DNA of 64,000 nt from Algoriphagus aquaeductus (lineage in GTDB: Bacteria; Bacteroidota; Bacteroidia; Cytophagales; Cyclobacteriaceae), in contig NZ_QKTX01000002.1 in assembly GCF_003253485.1 (NCBI RefSeq), forward strand, positions 1-64,000, read 5' to 3'. A program made the translations under genes and the position numbers. Below the pieces are notes generated by a model. The model was not told where the DNA came from. It was given only the letters and a program-made list of their open reading frames with translations, and made no database searches. Positions 9,178 to 17,626 of the stretch are shown here, piece by piece; position 1 is the first letter of the stretch; each line of letters starts with the position of its first letter.

Positions 9178-9522
9178 ATGGATTTAAGCGGAAAAGTAAT
9201 CAATCAGCTTCCAGAAGTAAGCGGAAGTTCAAAAAGCGGCAACTCCTGGAGAAAACAGGAATACATTATAGAAACGGGCGGTCAATATCCCAAAAAAGTA
9301 TGTGTGTCCATTTGGGGAGACAAAATTGATCAATTCGGATTGAAAGTAGGCGAACAGGTGACACTCGGTATTGATGTGGAAAGCAGAGAATACAACGGCC
9401 GCTGGTATACGGAAGTGAAAGCATACAAAGTGGACCGGTCTCAGGGTGGTGCCGGCGCGCCGGTGATGCCTGAAGTCGACACCTTTTACTCCGAAAGTGA
9501 AGAGGATAAGCTTCCTTTCTAA
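9178..9522 (+). CDS. DUF3127 family OB-fold protein with an SSB-like acidic tail
   Basis: 114 residues. The body matches the DUF3127 family of Bacteroidota (MDLSGKVINQLPE, SGNSWRKQEYIIETG, QYPKKVCVSIWGDK), predicted to be a small OB-fold related to single-stranded-DNA-binding or replication accessory proteins. The last residues, EEDKLPF, resemble the DDDLPF tip of SSB, including the SSB encoded at 15344-15811, which is the docking site for SSB partner proteins. The family function is not established; nucleic-acid binding is inferred from the fold and tail. A separate hypothetical gene follows 40 bp downstream. Confidence 0.85.
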   Translation: MDLSGKVINQLPEVSGSSKSGNSWRKQEYIIETGGQYPKKVCVSIWGDKIDQFGLKVGEQVTLGIDVESREYNGRWYTEVKAYKVDRSQGGAGAPVMPEVDTFYSESEEDKLPF

Positions 9523-9562
9523 TCTTTAAAAACCAAACCTCTTTTTTAATCTGAGTTTTTCT

Positions 9563-10018
9563 ATGTGGGACGATTTTGACCAAGAACCGGACTGGGATGA
9601 TGAGAATGAATTTGACCCCAAATCCATGCGGGATCAAATTTATTCTCACCCTTTAATGAAAAAAGCGATGGAAATCGTCTCCCTCACTCATGCCTTGGTA
9701 GGCAGTCTGGATGAAGCCCGCAAAGAACTCTATGGAGGAATGATGATGGAGGATGCCTCGGTCATGAGTGCCAAATTTGCTGGAGCGGAGGGTGTAGACA
9801 GCTACATCCTAAAGATGGAAAACGCCACAATCATGAAGGTCCATGCCCGCCATCTTCACTCCATGACTTTTCAATTGGCGATGGAAGAAACCCATGCCGA
9901 AGAGCATCTCCAATTACTCAGGGAGGCAATTGATGAATTTCGGTTACTTTTTGTGGATTGGGTAAAAGGCTTTGACTCGGCTGAAAAATACGACGACGGC
10001 TGGGGGTTGTTTATTTAG
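9563..10018 (+). CDS. Conserved hypothetical protein, helical
   Basis: 151 residues, strongly acidic N-terminus (MWDDFDQEPDWDDENEFD) followed by a helical body; no signal peptide or membrane segment, so cytoplasmic. It lies 40 bp after the DUF3127 gene in the same direction and may be co-transcribed. I do not recognise a named domain. Two clusters, HARHLHSMTF and EETHAEEHLQLLREAIDEFRLLF, contain closely spaced His and Glu residues reminiscent of four-helix metal-binding bundles, but this is only a suggestion. Confidence 0.75.
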   Translation: MWDDFDQEPDWDDENEFDPKSMRDQIYSHPLMKKAMEIVSLTHALVGSLDEARKELYGGMMMEDASVMSAKFAGAEGVDSYILKMENATIMKVHARHLHSMTFQLAMEETHAEEHLQLLREAIDEFRLLFVDWVKGFDSAEKYDDGWGLFI

Positions 10019-10075
10019 ACAAAATAGATTGACTAAATAGGGTTTTTTACTAGGTTTAGGAAATAATCATATGGT

Positions 10076-11179
10076 ATGAGAATTCCAGCCTACTTCTTTT
10101 TGCTTGTTTTTATTGTTTCCTGCAGCCCTTCCAAGAATTCTCAGGAAGTACTGATCTTGAATCTTTCAGATTTGATCGTCGACACTTTGTATCTGGAAAA
10201 AGATTCACAGACCAGAAATCTCGGTTCCAATTTTACATTTTTTGAACAGGATGGGAAAGAGTATTTGTCTGTTTTCCAAAGCCACAAGCTACTGACCTAT
10301 TCCTATCCTGAAGGGAAATTGATCAGTAAAGTGCCTTTTGAGGTCGAAGGCCCTGATGGAATTGGGTCTTTTGTTTCAGGTCATTATCTGGAAGATAGCC
10401 TGATTCACTTTTTATCCAATGGCAACTGGACCACCGCTACCAAGAATGCAAAAGTTCTTTCCAGACTTGCACTTCCCGAAGCGGGTGCAGACCGACTTGC
10501 CTCCAATTATACCAGCTTCCCCACCAATCCGATTTCAAAAATTGGAAATCGGTACTTGGTCAGTGATGTTCCTTACCTGCTAAAGGAAAGTTTGCTGACT
10601 TATGAAAACTGGCTGATAAAATTTGACCCCACCAATTCCACTCATGAATATGTGGAGTTTAAGTACCCCAAGTATTATTCAGGATTTTTAGATGATTCGG
10701 TTTTTGGGCAATACAGTCATTTTTATAATCCAGATAAAAACGAGATTCTGATTTCCTTCCCGGCAACGGATTCCATTTTGGTCATTTCTGAAAATTCAGA
10801 AAAATGGATTTCAGCAGCACCGAAGGAGAGGATGAATTTCCTCAGAGGGACCACCGAAGAAAGAGGCGAGTTTATAGCCTTTTTACCCAACCATACCAGC
10901 AGTCGACATACTTGGGTTTGCTATGATCCTATGAGTAAAAAAACGATACGTCAAAGCATTGTCATCCCAAATAATAATTTGACCAAAGAAGAAGGCAAGT
11001 CTCCAATGATCAAACTACTGGTTTTGGATGAAAATTATCAAAAAGTAGCGGAAGTCATCTTGCCTGACCAACTCGGAGGATTTAGTACTCCAAAGGGCTA
11101 TTATTTGAATATCGGCTACACAAGAACAGAGGACGAGGTAGCCTTTGCACGAATCGATTTTTCCAAAATCAATCCATAA
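10076..11179 (+). CDS. DUF4221-like lipoprotein
   Basis: 367 residues with a lipoprotein signal (FIVSC, lipobox Cys at about residue 16). The body alternates short beta strands and resembles the DUF4221 family of Cytophagales, predicted to be a beta-propeller-like envelope protein of unknown function. The ATG at 10076 is chosen because the ATG five bases earlier opens the wrong frame. The gene ends at a bidirectional hairpin shared with rng. Family assignment is from memory of the family style, so function is left open. Confidence 0.75.
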   Translation: MRIPAYFFLLVFIVSCSPSKNSQEVLILNLSDLIVDTLYLEKDSQTRNLGSNFTFFEQDGKEYLSVFQSHKLLTYSYPEGKLISKVPFEVEGPDGIGSFVSGHYLEDSLIHFLSNGNWTTATKNAKVLSRLALPEAGADRLASNYTSFPTNPISKIGNRYLVSDVPYLLKESLLTYENWLIKFDPTNSTHEYVEFKYPKYYSGFLDDSVFGQYSHFYNPDKNEILISFPATDSILVISENSEKWISAAPKERMNFLRGTTEERGEFIAFLPNHTSSRHTWVCYDPMSKKTIRQSIVIPNNNLTKEEGKSPMIKLLVLDENYQKVAEVILPDQLGGFSTPKGYYLNIGYTRTEDEVAFARIDFSKINP

Positions 11180-11210
11180 AAAAAGCGAGACTTACTCAGT
11201 CTCGCTTTTT
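11180..11210. terminator. Bidirectional terminator between the DUF4221-like gene and rng
   Basis: A 13-bp perfect stem (AAAAAGCGAGACT/AGTCTCGCTTTTT) with a 5-nt loop gives a U-tract in both directions. The stop codon of rng (11192-11194) lies at the stem/loop junction, so the hairpin is partly coding. Confidence 0.9.
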
Positions 11211-12763
11211 ACTTGTAGTTCGATTTCTTCTCCAGATTCATCAAGGAATCTGTATTCCGTCACGGGTAGGGAAGAATCTTTGATCAGTCGTATCCATTTG
11301 AAGTACTTGAAAAACCACTTCACTCTTCGGCTAATCAGGCCAGTGGTGAAGTATGCGTGCAGATAGGGATGCAGCCCGATGTGGATTTTGTCCACGTTTT
11401 GGATGGTAGCAATATGCTCCAGATCGTGCTCCAGCTTATCCGCCACCAAAATGGAGGCTTGGATTTTGCCGGTACCGTTACAAGCGGGGCAGGTTTCTTT
11501 GGTCACGATATTGACCTCAGGGCGAACACGCTGCCGGGTGATTTGCATGAGTCCAAATTTACTCAGAGGCAAGACGGTATGCTTGGATCTGTCAGACTTC
11601 ATCTCCTGCATCATTGCGTCATAGATGACCTTTTTGTTTTCGGCCTTTTTCATGTCGATAAAATCGACCACAATGATTCCTCCCATATCTCGGAGGCGGA
11701 GCTGTCTGGCAATTTCTTTAGCAGCGACCAGATTGGTTTTTAGTGCTGTGGATTCCTGGTCACTTTCTTGATTGGACTTGTTGCCACTGTTGACGTCGAT
11801 GACATGCAGGGCTTCGGTGTGTTCGATGATGACGTAGCCACCCTGAGGTAGGCTGACGGTCTGTCCAAACAAGCTTTTGATTTGCTTTTCAATTCCAAAA
11901 CTTTCAAATAGCTTGGCTTTACCGTTGTAAAGCTTGACAATTTTTTCTTTTTCAGGTGCTATAGACCTGATGTAGGAACGGATCTGATCGTAAGTTGACT
12001 CTTCTTCTACGGTGATTGCGTCGAATGATTCATTGAGCAGGTCTCTCACCAATGAGGAAGCCATGCTCATCTCTCCGATGATTTTGTCCCGACTTTTGGC
12101 TTTCAGCAATTTTTTCATCCCCTCTTCCCAGTTGGTGAGAAGATTTCGAAGGTCTTTATCAAGTTCCGTCACGGACTGTCCTTCGGCCACAGTTCGGATG
12201 ATTACTCCGAAATTGGCAGGTTTGATTGAATTGATGAGTCTGAGTAGCCTTTTACGCTCTTCGCTGCTTCGGATCTTTTTGGATACGTTGACTGTATCCG
12301 AAAAAGGAACTAGCACCAGATAGCGTCCGGGTAGAGAGAGCTCACAGGATAGTCGAGGGCCTTTGGTGGAAATGGGTTCTTTGACAACCTGAACCAACAC
12401 CTGATTGGTCTTGGCTAGAGTTTTGTCGATTTTACCGACTTTATCTATTTCAGGTTCATTCTCGAAACCTTTCAGCATGTAGTTGGTGTAGTTGTTGTTG
12501 CGAACCATTTTGGTAAACTTCAACAGACTATTGATATTGGGGCCAAGGTCCTGGTAGTGAAGAAAGGCGTCTTTCTCATACCCAACGTCAATGAACGCAG
12601 CATTGAGTCCATTGACGATCTTGCGGACCGTGCCCAAATAAATATCACCCACCTTAAACTGATTGTCCATTCCTTCGGAATGAAGTTCAACCAGCTGCTT
12701 TTCCTGCAGTAAGGCAATTCGACTTCCATTTTGAGCAGAATCGATTAACAATTCCGTACTCAA
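11192..12763 (-). CDS. rng: Ribonuclease G (RNase E/G family)
   Basis: 523 residues, single-strand endoribonuclease for rRNA maturation and mRNA decay in the cytoplasm. An N-terminal S1 RNA-binding domain (about 37-130, GDIYLGTVRKIVNGLNAAFIDVG) is followed by the RNase H-like/DNase I-like catalytic core with the Mg-binding aspartates in HVIDVNSGN and IIVVDFIDM. The zinc-link CPACNGTG sits near the C-terminus. Length matches RNase G rather than the longer RNase E, with no degradosome scaffold tail. The bL38-like microprotein gene lies 61 bp upstream on the same strand. Confidence 0.95.
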   Translation of the reverse strand: MSTELLIDSAQNGSRIALLQEKQLVELHSEGMDNQFKVGDIYLGTVRKIVNGLNAAFIDVGYEKDAFLHYQDLGPNINSLLKFTKMVRNNNYTNYMLKGFENEPEIDKVGKIDKTLAKTNQVLVQVVKEPISTKGPRLSCELSLPGRYLVLVPFSDTVNVSKKIRSSEERKRLLRLINSIKPANFGVIIRTVAEGQSVTELDKDLRNLLTNWEEGMKKLLKAKSRDKIIGEMSMASSLVRDLLNESFDAITVEEESTYDQIRSYIRSIAPEKEKIVKLYNGKAKLFESFGIEKQIKSLFGQTVSLPQGGYVIIEHTEALHVIDVNSGNKSNQESDQESTALKTNLVAAKEIARQLRLRDMGGIIVVDFIDMKKAENKKVIYDAMMQEMKSDRSKHTVLPLSKFGLMQITRQRVRPEVNIVTKETCPACNGTGKIQASILVADKLEHDLEHIATIQNVDKIHIGLHPYLHAYFTTGLISRRVKWFFKYFKWIRLIKDSSLPVTEYRFLDESGEEIELQVKSETE

Positions 12764-12824
12764 TTTTTCGTCTTATAGTATGTAAATGAACGTATTGTGT
12801 AAAAACAGGAAAAGAAGAAGTGGA

Positions 12825-12914
12825 TTACTTCTTCTTATGTCTGTTTTTTCTCAGTCTTTTCTTACGCTTGTGAGTCGCGATCTTATGTCTTTTTCTTTTC
12901 TTACCGCAAGGCAT
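12825..12914 (-). CDS. bL38-like ribosomal microprotein (AURKAIP1/COX24 domain)
   Basis: A 29-codon gene starting MPCGKKRKRHKIATHKRKK and ending in RHKKK, extremely basic (Lys, Arg, His). This is the AURKAIP1/COX24 domain small protein conserved through Bacteroidota, related to mitochondrial mS38 and reported as ribosomal protein bL38 in the Flavobacterium johnsoniae ribosome. It lies 61 bp upstream of rng and 31 bp downstream of a TPR gene, all on the minus strand. The length and composition fit the family exactly; the ribosomal role comes from knowledge of the family. Confidence 0.88.
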   Translation of the reverse strand: MPCGKKRKRHKIATHKRKKRLRKNRHKKK

Positions 12915-12945
12915 AGTCTTTTGAATTTAAAGTGTTTAGAATAAT

Positions 12946-13776
12946 TTATAGTCTGTCGAGGTAGCTCTGCACACTGCTCAAAATCATTGGATCCTGAGTC
13001 AATTTCTTTACTTCCTCAAACTGTGCTTTCGCTTTGTTTTTTTCGTTGGCCTCAAAGTAGCTGACAGCTAAATAAAATTGCCCTTGGATATTCTGAGGAT
13101 GATACTTGACCAGTTCCTCAAAACGATCTGCGGCTCTCTTATATTGGCCAGATTGCATGGAAAGCACCCCCATGTTAAACAAGCCATCCTCATTTTGGGG
13201 ATCTTCCTCGAGCACTTCGCGAAGCATGGTAATTCCCTGCATAGGATTGGCTGAAGATACAAAGGTCATCGCCACCTTGGTTTTTAAATCCAAGCGTTTT
13301 GGATCTTTTTCCAAAACTTTGTTGAGATAATTTCTGGTTTTTTCGGCAAGTGCCTCCACCTTATTTTTGTCCAAAGCAAAGGAAAAAGCCTCGTAACTTG
13401 CTTTCCCGGCCTCTTCAGCCAAAAACATATTGTCGGGAAGGATTACAGCAGCCTGTTCCCAATAATAGGCAGCACTGTCGAACAAACCCTCTTCCTTGTA
13501 AATCCCGGCCAAAATCTGAGCTGCAGTGACTTTTTCCTCCTTGGTCGGAGCATTCAAGAAGTTCCTGATCAGCTGATCGGCTTGAGTTCTATTTTGAGAA
13601 GACAGCTCATTCTCATGCGATTGGGAGATGATGTCCGAAGGAGTATCAGATGGCTCTCCGGAATCCTCAATTTTTGCCGATGTCGCATCATTATCTACCA
13701 CCACTTTGGGTAAAGAGAATAACACAACGATGGCGATTATTCCTACTGCTACGAGAATGAGCTGTGATTTTTTCAT
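12946..13776 (-). CDS. Membrane-anchored TPR protein
   Basis: 276 residues with an N-terminal transmembrane signal anchor (about residues 5-22, LILVAVGIIAIVVLFSL), a low-complexity linker, then tetratricopeptide repeats over about residues 80-260 (for example DGLFNMGVLSMQSGQYKRAADRFEELVKYHPQ). TPR domains are scaffolds for protein-protein contacts, so a periplasmic or envelope-facing adaptor role is likely. It begins 18 bp after the HU gene on the same strand, implying one operon. This arrangement near rng is common in the order. Confidence 0.85.
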   Translation of the reverse strand: MKKSQLILVAVGIIAIVVLFSLPKVVVDNDATSAKIEDSGEPSDTPSDIISQSHENELSSQNRTQADQLIRNFLNAPTKEEKVTAAQILAGIYKEEGLFDSAAYYWEQAAVILPDNMFLAEEAGKASYEAFSFALDKNKVEALAEKTRNYLNKVLEKDPKRLDLKTKVAMTFVSSANPMQGITMLREVLEEDPQNEDGLFNMGVLSMQSGQYKRAADRFEELVKYHPQNIQGQFYLAVSYFEANEKNKAKAQFEEVKKLTQDPMILSSVQSYLDRL

Positions 13777-13794
13777 ACTAATGTCTGCTCAGGA

Positions 13795-14103
13795 TTAATC
13801 CTGAGGAGCCAATTGTTTGATTTTTTTGCTGTTTTTGATCTTTTCTACAAATACCTTGGATGGCTTGAAAGCGGGGATGTAGTGCTCGTCGATCACGATA
13901 GCCGTATTCTTGGAGATGTTACGGGCAATCTTTTTGGCTCTCTTCTTATTGATGAAGCTTCCAAATCCTCTAACGTAGATATTATCGCCCTCTGCCATAG
14001 AGTCTTTTACTACCTTAAAGAACGCCTCGATGGCTTGTGTCACATCATCCTTCTGGATTCCGGTTTTGTCGGAAATCTTGGTGATTACTTCTGCTTTTGT
14101 CAC
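13795..14103 (-). CDS. HU/IHF-family DNA-binding protein
   Basis: 102 residues, a dimeric nucleoid protein that bends DNA. The N-terminal helical part (MTKAEVITKISDKTG) and the beta-arm region VRGFGSF...KKIARN...PAFKPSK are typical. The standard arm-tip proline is not obvious: the family pattern RNPxTGE is here RNISKNTA, so the intercalating residue may differ. A candidate TAnnTTTG promoter box is at 14170-14177, about 60 bp upstream. Downstream genes (TPR protein, bL38, rng) follow closely on the same strand. Confidence 0.92.
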   Translation of the reverse strand: MTKAEVITKISDKTGIQKDDVTQAIEAFFKVVKDSMAEGDNIYVRGFGSFINKKRAKKIARNISKNTAIVIDEHYIPAFKPSKVFVEKIKNSKKIKQLAPQD

Positions 14104-14169
14104 AGTGATTTTAATTTAGAAATTACGAAATAAGCTTAACAACCTATTAACCAAGTGTTTTTGGGACTG

Positions 14170-14177
14170 CAAATGTA
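14170..14177 (-). promoter_or_regulatory. Candidate -7 box (TACATTTG) for the HU gene
   Basis: A perfect match to the Bacteroidota -7 consensus TAnnTTTG on the minus strand, 66 bp upstream of the HU start codon. The -33 TTG element is not clear at the ideal distance. Confidence 0.45.
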
Positions 14178-14248
14178 AGAGAACCAATGCAATTAAAAAA
14201 CATATTCGAAAAAATTCCCTTGGTTTGTAAATGAAATAATTCCAATTC

Positions 14249-15298
14249 ATGAATAGTAAAAACACTGACAATCAAGCCTTTTCAAACCTTATTATCTCTT
14301 GGTATCGGGAAAATCCCAGAGAATTACCTTGGAGAGAAACTTCAGATCCTTACAAAATTTGGCTTTCTGAAATCATTCTCCAACAAACCCGGGTAGCACA
14401 AGGATTACCCTATTATTATGCTTTTGTCCAAAACTATCCTACCATAAAAGATTTGGCACATGCTTCAGAATCCGAAGTATTAAGACTTTGGCAAGGTTTG
14501 GGATATTACAGCCGAGCCAGAAACCTCCACTCCTGCGCCAAATATATCTGGGATGAATTTGAAGGAAAGTTCCCCTCCACCTATGAGACACTCCTTCGAT
14601 TAAAGGGTGTAGGCAGCTATACGGCCGCAGCTATAGCAAGCTTTGCATTTGGTGAAGTAAAAGCCGTCGTGGACGGCAATGTCTTTCGGGTCCTGTCACG
14701 ATATTTTGGCATTGAAACAGACATTGCCACGGGCAAAGCCAAAAAGGAATTTGAAATCTTGGCCAATCGACTGATCCCAAAAGAAAACCCCGGGGAGTTT
14801 AACCAAGCCATGATGGATTTCGGTGCGAGACTTTGTGTGCCAAAAAATCCAGATTGCACTCAATGCCCTTTTCAAGGGAGCTGTTTTGCCAAAAAAAATG
14901 GATTAGTCAGTCAGCTTCCCGTGAAAATCAATAAAACCAAAGTAAAAGACAGAAAACTGGAATATGCCGTCATCAAATGCGGAGAACATTGGGTTTGGAA
15001 AAAAAGAGGCTCAGGTGATATCTGGACGGGTTTGCATGATTTTCCTCTTTTAGAACAGGAAAATTTTCCATTTGACACGTCCTACAAACTCCAACCTTTC
15101 CCCAAAAGATACAGGCACATCTTGTCTCATCAAAAGCTTGATGCTGGATTTTCTGAAATAATCATCCCCAGTGAACAACATCCTCATCTTGCTCAATGGT
15201 GCGAAGAGGAGGGCTATTTGCTGGTTTCAGAAAAAGAGATGGAATACTTGGCCAAGCCTAAATTGATTGTGAACTTTTTGAACGATCACGGGATTTGA
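14249..15298 (+). CDS. mutY: A/G-specific adenine DNA glycosylase MutY
   Basis: 349 residues; removes adenine mispaired with 8-oxoguanine in base-excision repair. Catalytic Glu41 lies in SEIILQQTRV and Asp142 in VVDGNVFRV, after the helix-hairpin-helix LKGVGSYTAAAIASFAFG. The 4Fe-4S loop is complete: Cys196-x6-Cys203-x2-Cys206-x5-Cys212. A C-terminal NUDIX-like 8-oxoG recognition domain follows (about 230-345). It is followed 45 bp later by ssb and then gldE, an order widely conserved in Bacteroidota. Confidence 0.97.
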   Translation: MNSKNTDNQAFSNLIISWYRENPRELPWRETSDPYKIWLSEIILQQTRVAQGLPYYYAFVQNYPTIKDLAHASESEVLRLWQGLGYYSRARNLHSCAKYIWDEFEGKFPSTYETLLRLKGVGSYTAAAIASFAFGEVKAVVDGNVFRVLSRYFGIETDIATGKAKKEFEILANRLIPKENPGEFNQAMMDFGARLCVPKNPDCTQCPFQGSCFAKKNGLVSQLPVKINKTKVKDRKLEYAVIKCGEHWVWKKRGSGDIWTGLHDFPLLEQENFPFDTSYKLQPFPKRYRHILSHQKLDAGFSEIIIPSEQHPHLAQWCEEEGYLLVSEKEMEYLAKPKLIVNFLNDHGI

Positions 15299-15343
15299 GT
15301 AATTTCAGTCTTTCTAATTTTTTAACCCAAAAAACAACATATT

Positions 15344-15811
15344 ATGGCAGGAGTAAATAAAGTGATATTACTGGGTAACCTCGGAGCAGACCCAGAAGTG
15401 AAGTATCTGGAAGGAGATAATGTCGTCGCCAATCTAAGACTGGCTACCACAGAATCTTACAAGGACAGGAATGGCAACAGAGTAGATCAAACCGAATGGC
15501 ATGATCTTGAGCTATGGGGACCGCAGGCCAAAATAGCCGAACAATACCTCAAAAAAGGCTCCCAAATCTACGTCGAAGGGAAAATCAAATCCGATACCTG
15601 GCAAGATGACCAAGGTCAAAACAGAAAACGGACAAAAATACGGGTGATCAGTTTTACCATGGTCGGCGGAAAACCTGAAGGAATGGGCGGACCCGGATCA
15701 ACGGCTCCAACTGCCTCCACTTCTACACCTGCTAAGCAGGCAACAGCGATGAATACAGGCGGGGCACCGGACATATCGATGGACGACGCAGATGATGATT
15801 TACCATTTTAA
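15344..15811 (+). CDS. ssb: Single-stranded DNA-binding protein
   Basis: 155 residues. An OB-fold over about residues 1-110 (MAGVNKVILLGNLGADPEVKYLEGDN, WHDLELWGPQAKIAEQYLKKGSQIYVEGK), a Gly/Thr/Ala-rich linker, and the acidic tip DDADDDLPF that recruits SSB-interacting proteins. Coats single-stranded DNA in replication, recombination and repair. It sits between mutY and gldE; a hairpin right after the stop can end its transcript before gldE. Confidence 0.97.
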   Translation: MAGVNKVILLGNLGADPEVKYLEGDNVVANLRLATTESYKDRNGNRVDQTEWHDLELWGPQAKIAEQYLKKGSQIYVEGKIKSDTWQDDQGQNRKRTKIRVISFTMVGGKPEGMGGPGSTAPTASTSTPAKQATAMNTGGAPDISMDDADDDLPF

Positions 15812-15820
15812 CCTCAAGCT

Positions 15821-15853
15821 CAAATCCCCTTATCCATTCGGAAAGGGGATTTG
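15821..15853 (+). terminator. Hairpin terminator after ssb, abutting the gldE promoter
   Basis: An 11-bp perfect stem (CAAATCCCCTT/AAGGGGATTTG) with an 11-nt loop begins 10 bp after the ssb stop codon. The 3' arm ends one base before the gldE -7 box, so there is little room for a U-tract; termination may be partial. Confidence 0.6.
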
Positions 15854-15854
15854 T

Positions 15855-15862
15855 TAAATTTG
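15855..15862 (+). promoter_or_regulatory. Candidate -7 box (TAAATTTG) for gldE
   Basis: A perfect match to TAnnTTTG, 21 bp upstream of the ATG at 15884, predicting a short leader of about 15 nt. No clear -33 TTG was found; the upstream position is occupied by the ssb terminator hairpin. Confidence 0.5.
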
Positions 15863-15883
15863 TACCATTATTTTCTTTCCTAC

Positions 15884-17233
15884 ATGGACGATCCTTACCC
15901 GAGTTATTTACTGATTGCACAGATTCAAGAGCTTTCTTTCAGTTATTTCCTTTATAATGGACTGGCTCTTATACTTTTGTTGGTGGGCTCGGCCTTGGTC
16001 TCCGGCTCAGAAGTTGCCTTTTTTTCATTGACAAATGAGGACATTAATTCCATAAATGAGGAACATCCCGAAAAAGGAGCGGCCATCTCCAATCTCCTCA
16101 GCTCACCCAAAAGACTGCTCAGCACCATCCTCATCCTAAACAACCTGATCAATATTGCCATTGTCACATTGACCACTTTTGTCACTTGGTCATTTTTCGG
16201 GATGAATACCACAAGCGCCATTGTGATTTTAATTCAAACCGTGGGGGTGACATTCGCTATTGTTTTCTTTGGGGAAATCGTCCCAAAGGTGTATGCCAAT
16301 CAGGCAAAAATCCAATTCTCAGTAAACATGGCGCCTTACTTGGTCTTCTTCAACTCTGTTTTGAGGCCATTTTCAGCCTTTCTCATGGCTTTCAGTGATA
16401 TCATTGAAAAACGAATACAACAAAAAGGGTATTCCCTTTCAGTAGATGAATTGCATCATGCCCTCGAATTAACCACCGAAGACACTCCCGAGGAAGAAAA
16501 GGAAATTCTCAAAGGGATTGTGAACTTCGGGACTTTGAGTGTCAGACAGGTAATGAGGAGCCGGATGGAAATTACCGCAGTGGATGCAGAGATCGATTTC
16601 CATCAATTGATGGACAGGATCAATAAAAGCGGCTACTCCAGAATCCCTGTTTTCGAGGAGACCATCGACAACATCATCGGCATATTATACATCAAAGACC
16701 TACTTCCTCACCTGGACAAAGACGAAAACTTTGACTGGAGAACCCTGATCAGGAAAAGTTTTTTTGTCCCTGAAAACAAAAAAGTAGACAGCCTGCTCAA
16801 AGACTTTCAAAAAATGAGAGTCCACATGGCCATCGTGGTAGATGAATACGGTGGTACCTCCGGATTGGTGACTTTGGAAGATCTGATCGAAGAAATCATC
16901 GGGGAAATCAATGACGAGTTTGATGATACGGAGACGATTTTTTTCCAGGAGATCGATACGGATACGTTTATATTTGAAGGAAAAGTGTCCCTTAATGATT
17001 TTTGCAAAAAGCTTGAATTAGATCCTCAAGTGTTTGAAGAGGTAAAAGGAGAAAGCGAATCATTGGGCGGTTTGTTGCTCGAACTCAACTCAAAACTTCC
17101 AAAAAACGGCACAAAAATTACTTTTGAAGATTTTGAATTCACGGTATTGGCAGTGGATGCCCGAAAAATCAAAAAGGTGAAAGTACACCTGAAATCTGGC
17201 GAAAAAGACAGTACCACTCCATTTACTGATTAA
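15884..17233 (+). CDS. gldE: GldE, gliding-motility-associated CNNM/CorC-type membrane protein
   Basis: 449 residues from the ATG at 15884; an upstream TTG at 15851 lies within the terminator/promoter and is rejected. The order is an N-terminal DUF21/CNNM membrane domain with several hydrophobic segments and the EIVPK motif, two CBS domains ([13 protein letters not shown]..., [35 protein letters not shown]) and a C-terminal CorC/HlyC domain. Proteins in this position are named GldE in Flavobacterium, where GldE supports gliding and the type IX secretion machinery together with GldD. No gldD follows here; the next gene is gltB after about 390 bp. Divalent-cation transport is an alternative role by homology to CorC. 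Confidence 0.88.
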   Translation: MDDPYPSYLLIAQIQELSFSYFLYNGLALILLLVGSALVSGSEVAFFSLTNEDINSINEEHPEKGAAISNLLSSPKRLLSTILILNNLINIAIVTLTTFVTWSFFGMNTTSAIVILIQTVGVTFAIVFFGEIVPKVYANQAKIQFSVNMAPYLVFFNSVLRPFSAFLMAFSDIIEKRIQQKGYSLSVDELHHALELTTEDTPEEEKEILKGIVNFGTLSVRQVMRSRMEITAVDAEIDFHQLMDRINKSGYSRIPVFEETIDNIIGILYIKDLLPHLDKDENFDWRTLIRKSFFVPENKKVDSLLKDFQKMRVHMAIVVDEYGGTSGLVTLEDLIEEIIGEINDEFDDTETIFFQEIDTDTFIFEGKVSLNDFCKKLELDPQVFEEVKGESESLGGLLLELNSKLPKNGTKITFEDFEFTVLAVDARKIKKVKVHLKSGEKDSTTPFTD

Positions 17234-17626
17234 TCTTTTAATTTATAATATTCTGACACTATCCTAATATTCAAAATTTAATTTTGCTTTTTGTTAAAAA
17301 GCATATCTCCAAAACTTTTCCTATCAATTATGGAGAAATAAAAAATTTCAGGTTTTTTCAATTTTTTTTTCAAAAACCAGTTTCTGAGATTTTTACAAAT
17401 TTTTATGAAAAATCGGATAAAATTTTACCCAAATTTTGAAAAACATTAAACTTTTTCACTTGGTAGCTTTAAAATGAAATCAGATTTTAAAATTGAAAAA
17501 AAATCAGCATACCTCATTTTTATAGATAATACTGCATTAAAAGAGCCTATTCATTGCATTAATTTTAACAAAGGATTTTTTTTTTGTAATTTTTGGAAAT
17601 TTTGAACCTATTAAATACAATTTAGA
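17234..17626. other. AT-rich intergenic region upstream of gltB
   Basis: About 390 bp, extremely AT-rich, with many A and T tracts. It must hold the gltBD promoter. The sequence TTTTTTTTGTAATTTTTGG about 40 bp before the start resembles a -33/-7 arrangement loosely but has one extra base. No gene, tRNA or clear terminator seen. Confidence 0.4.
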
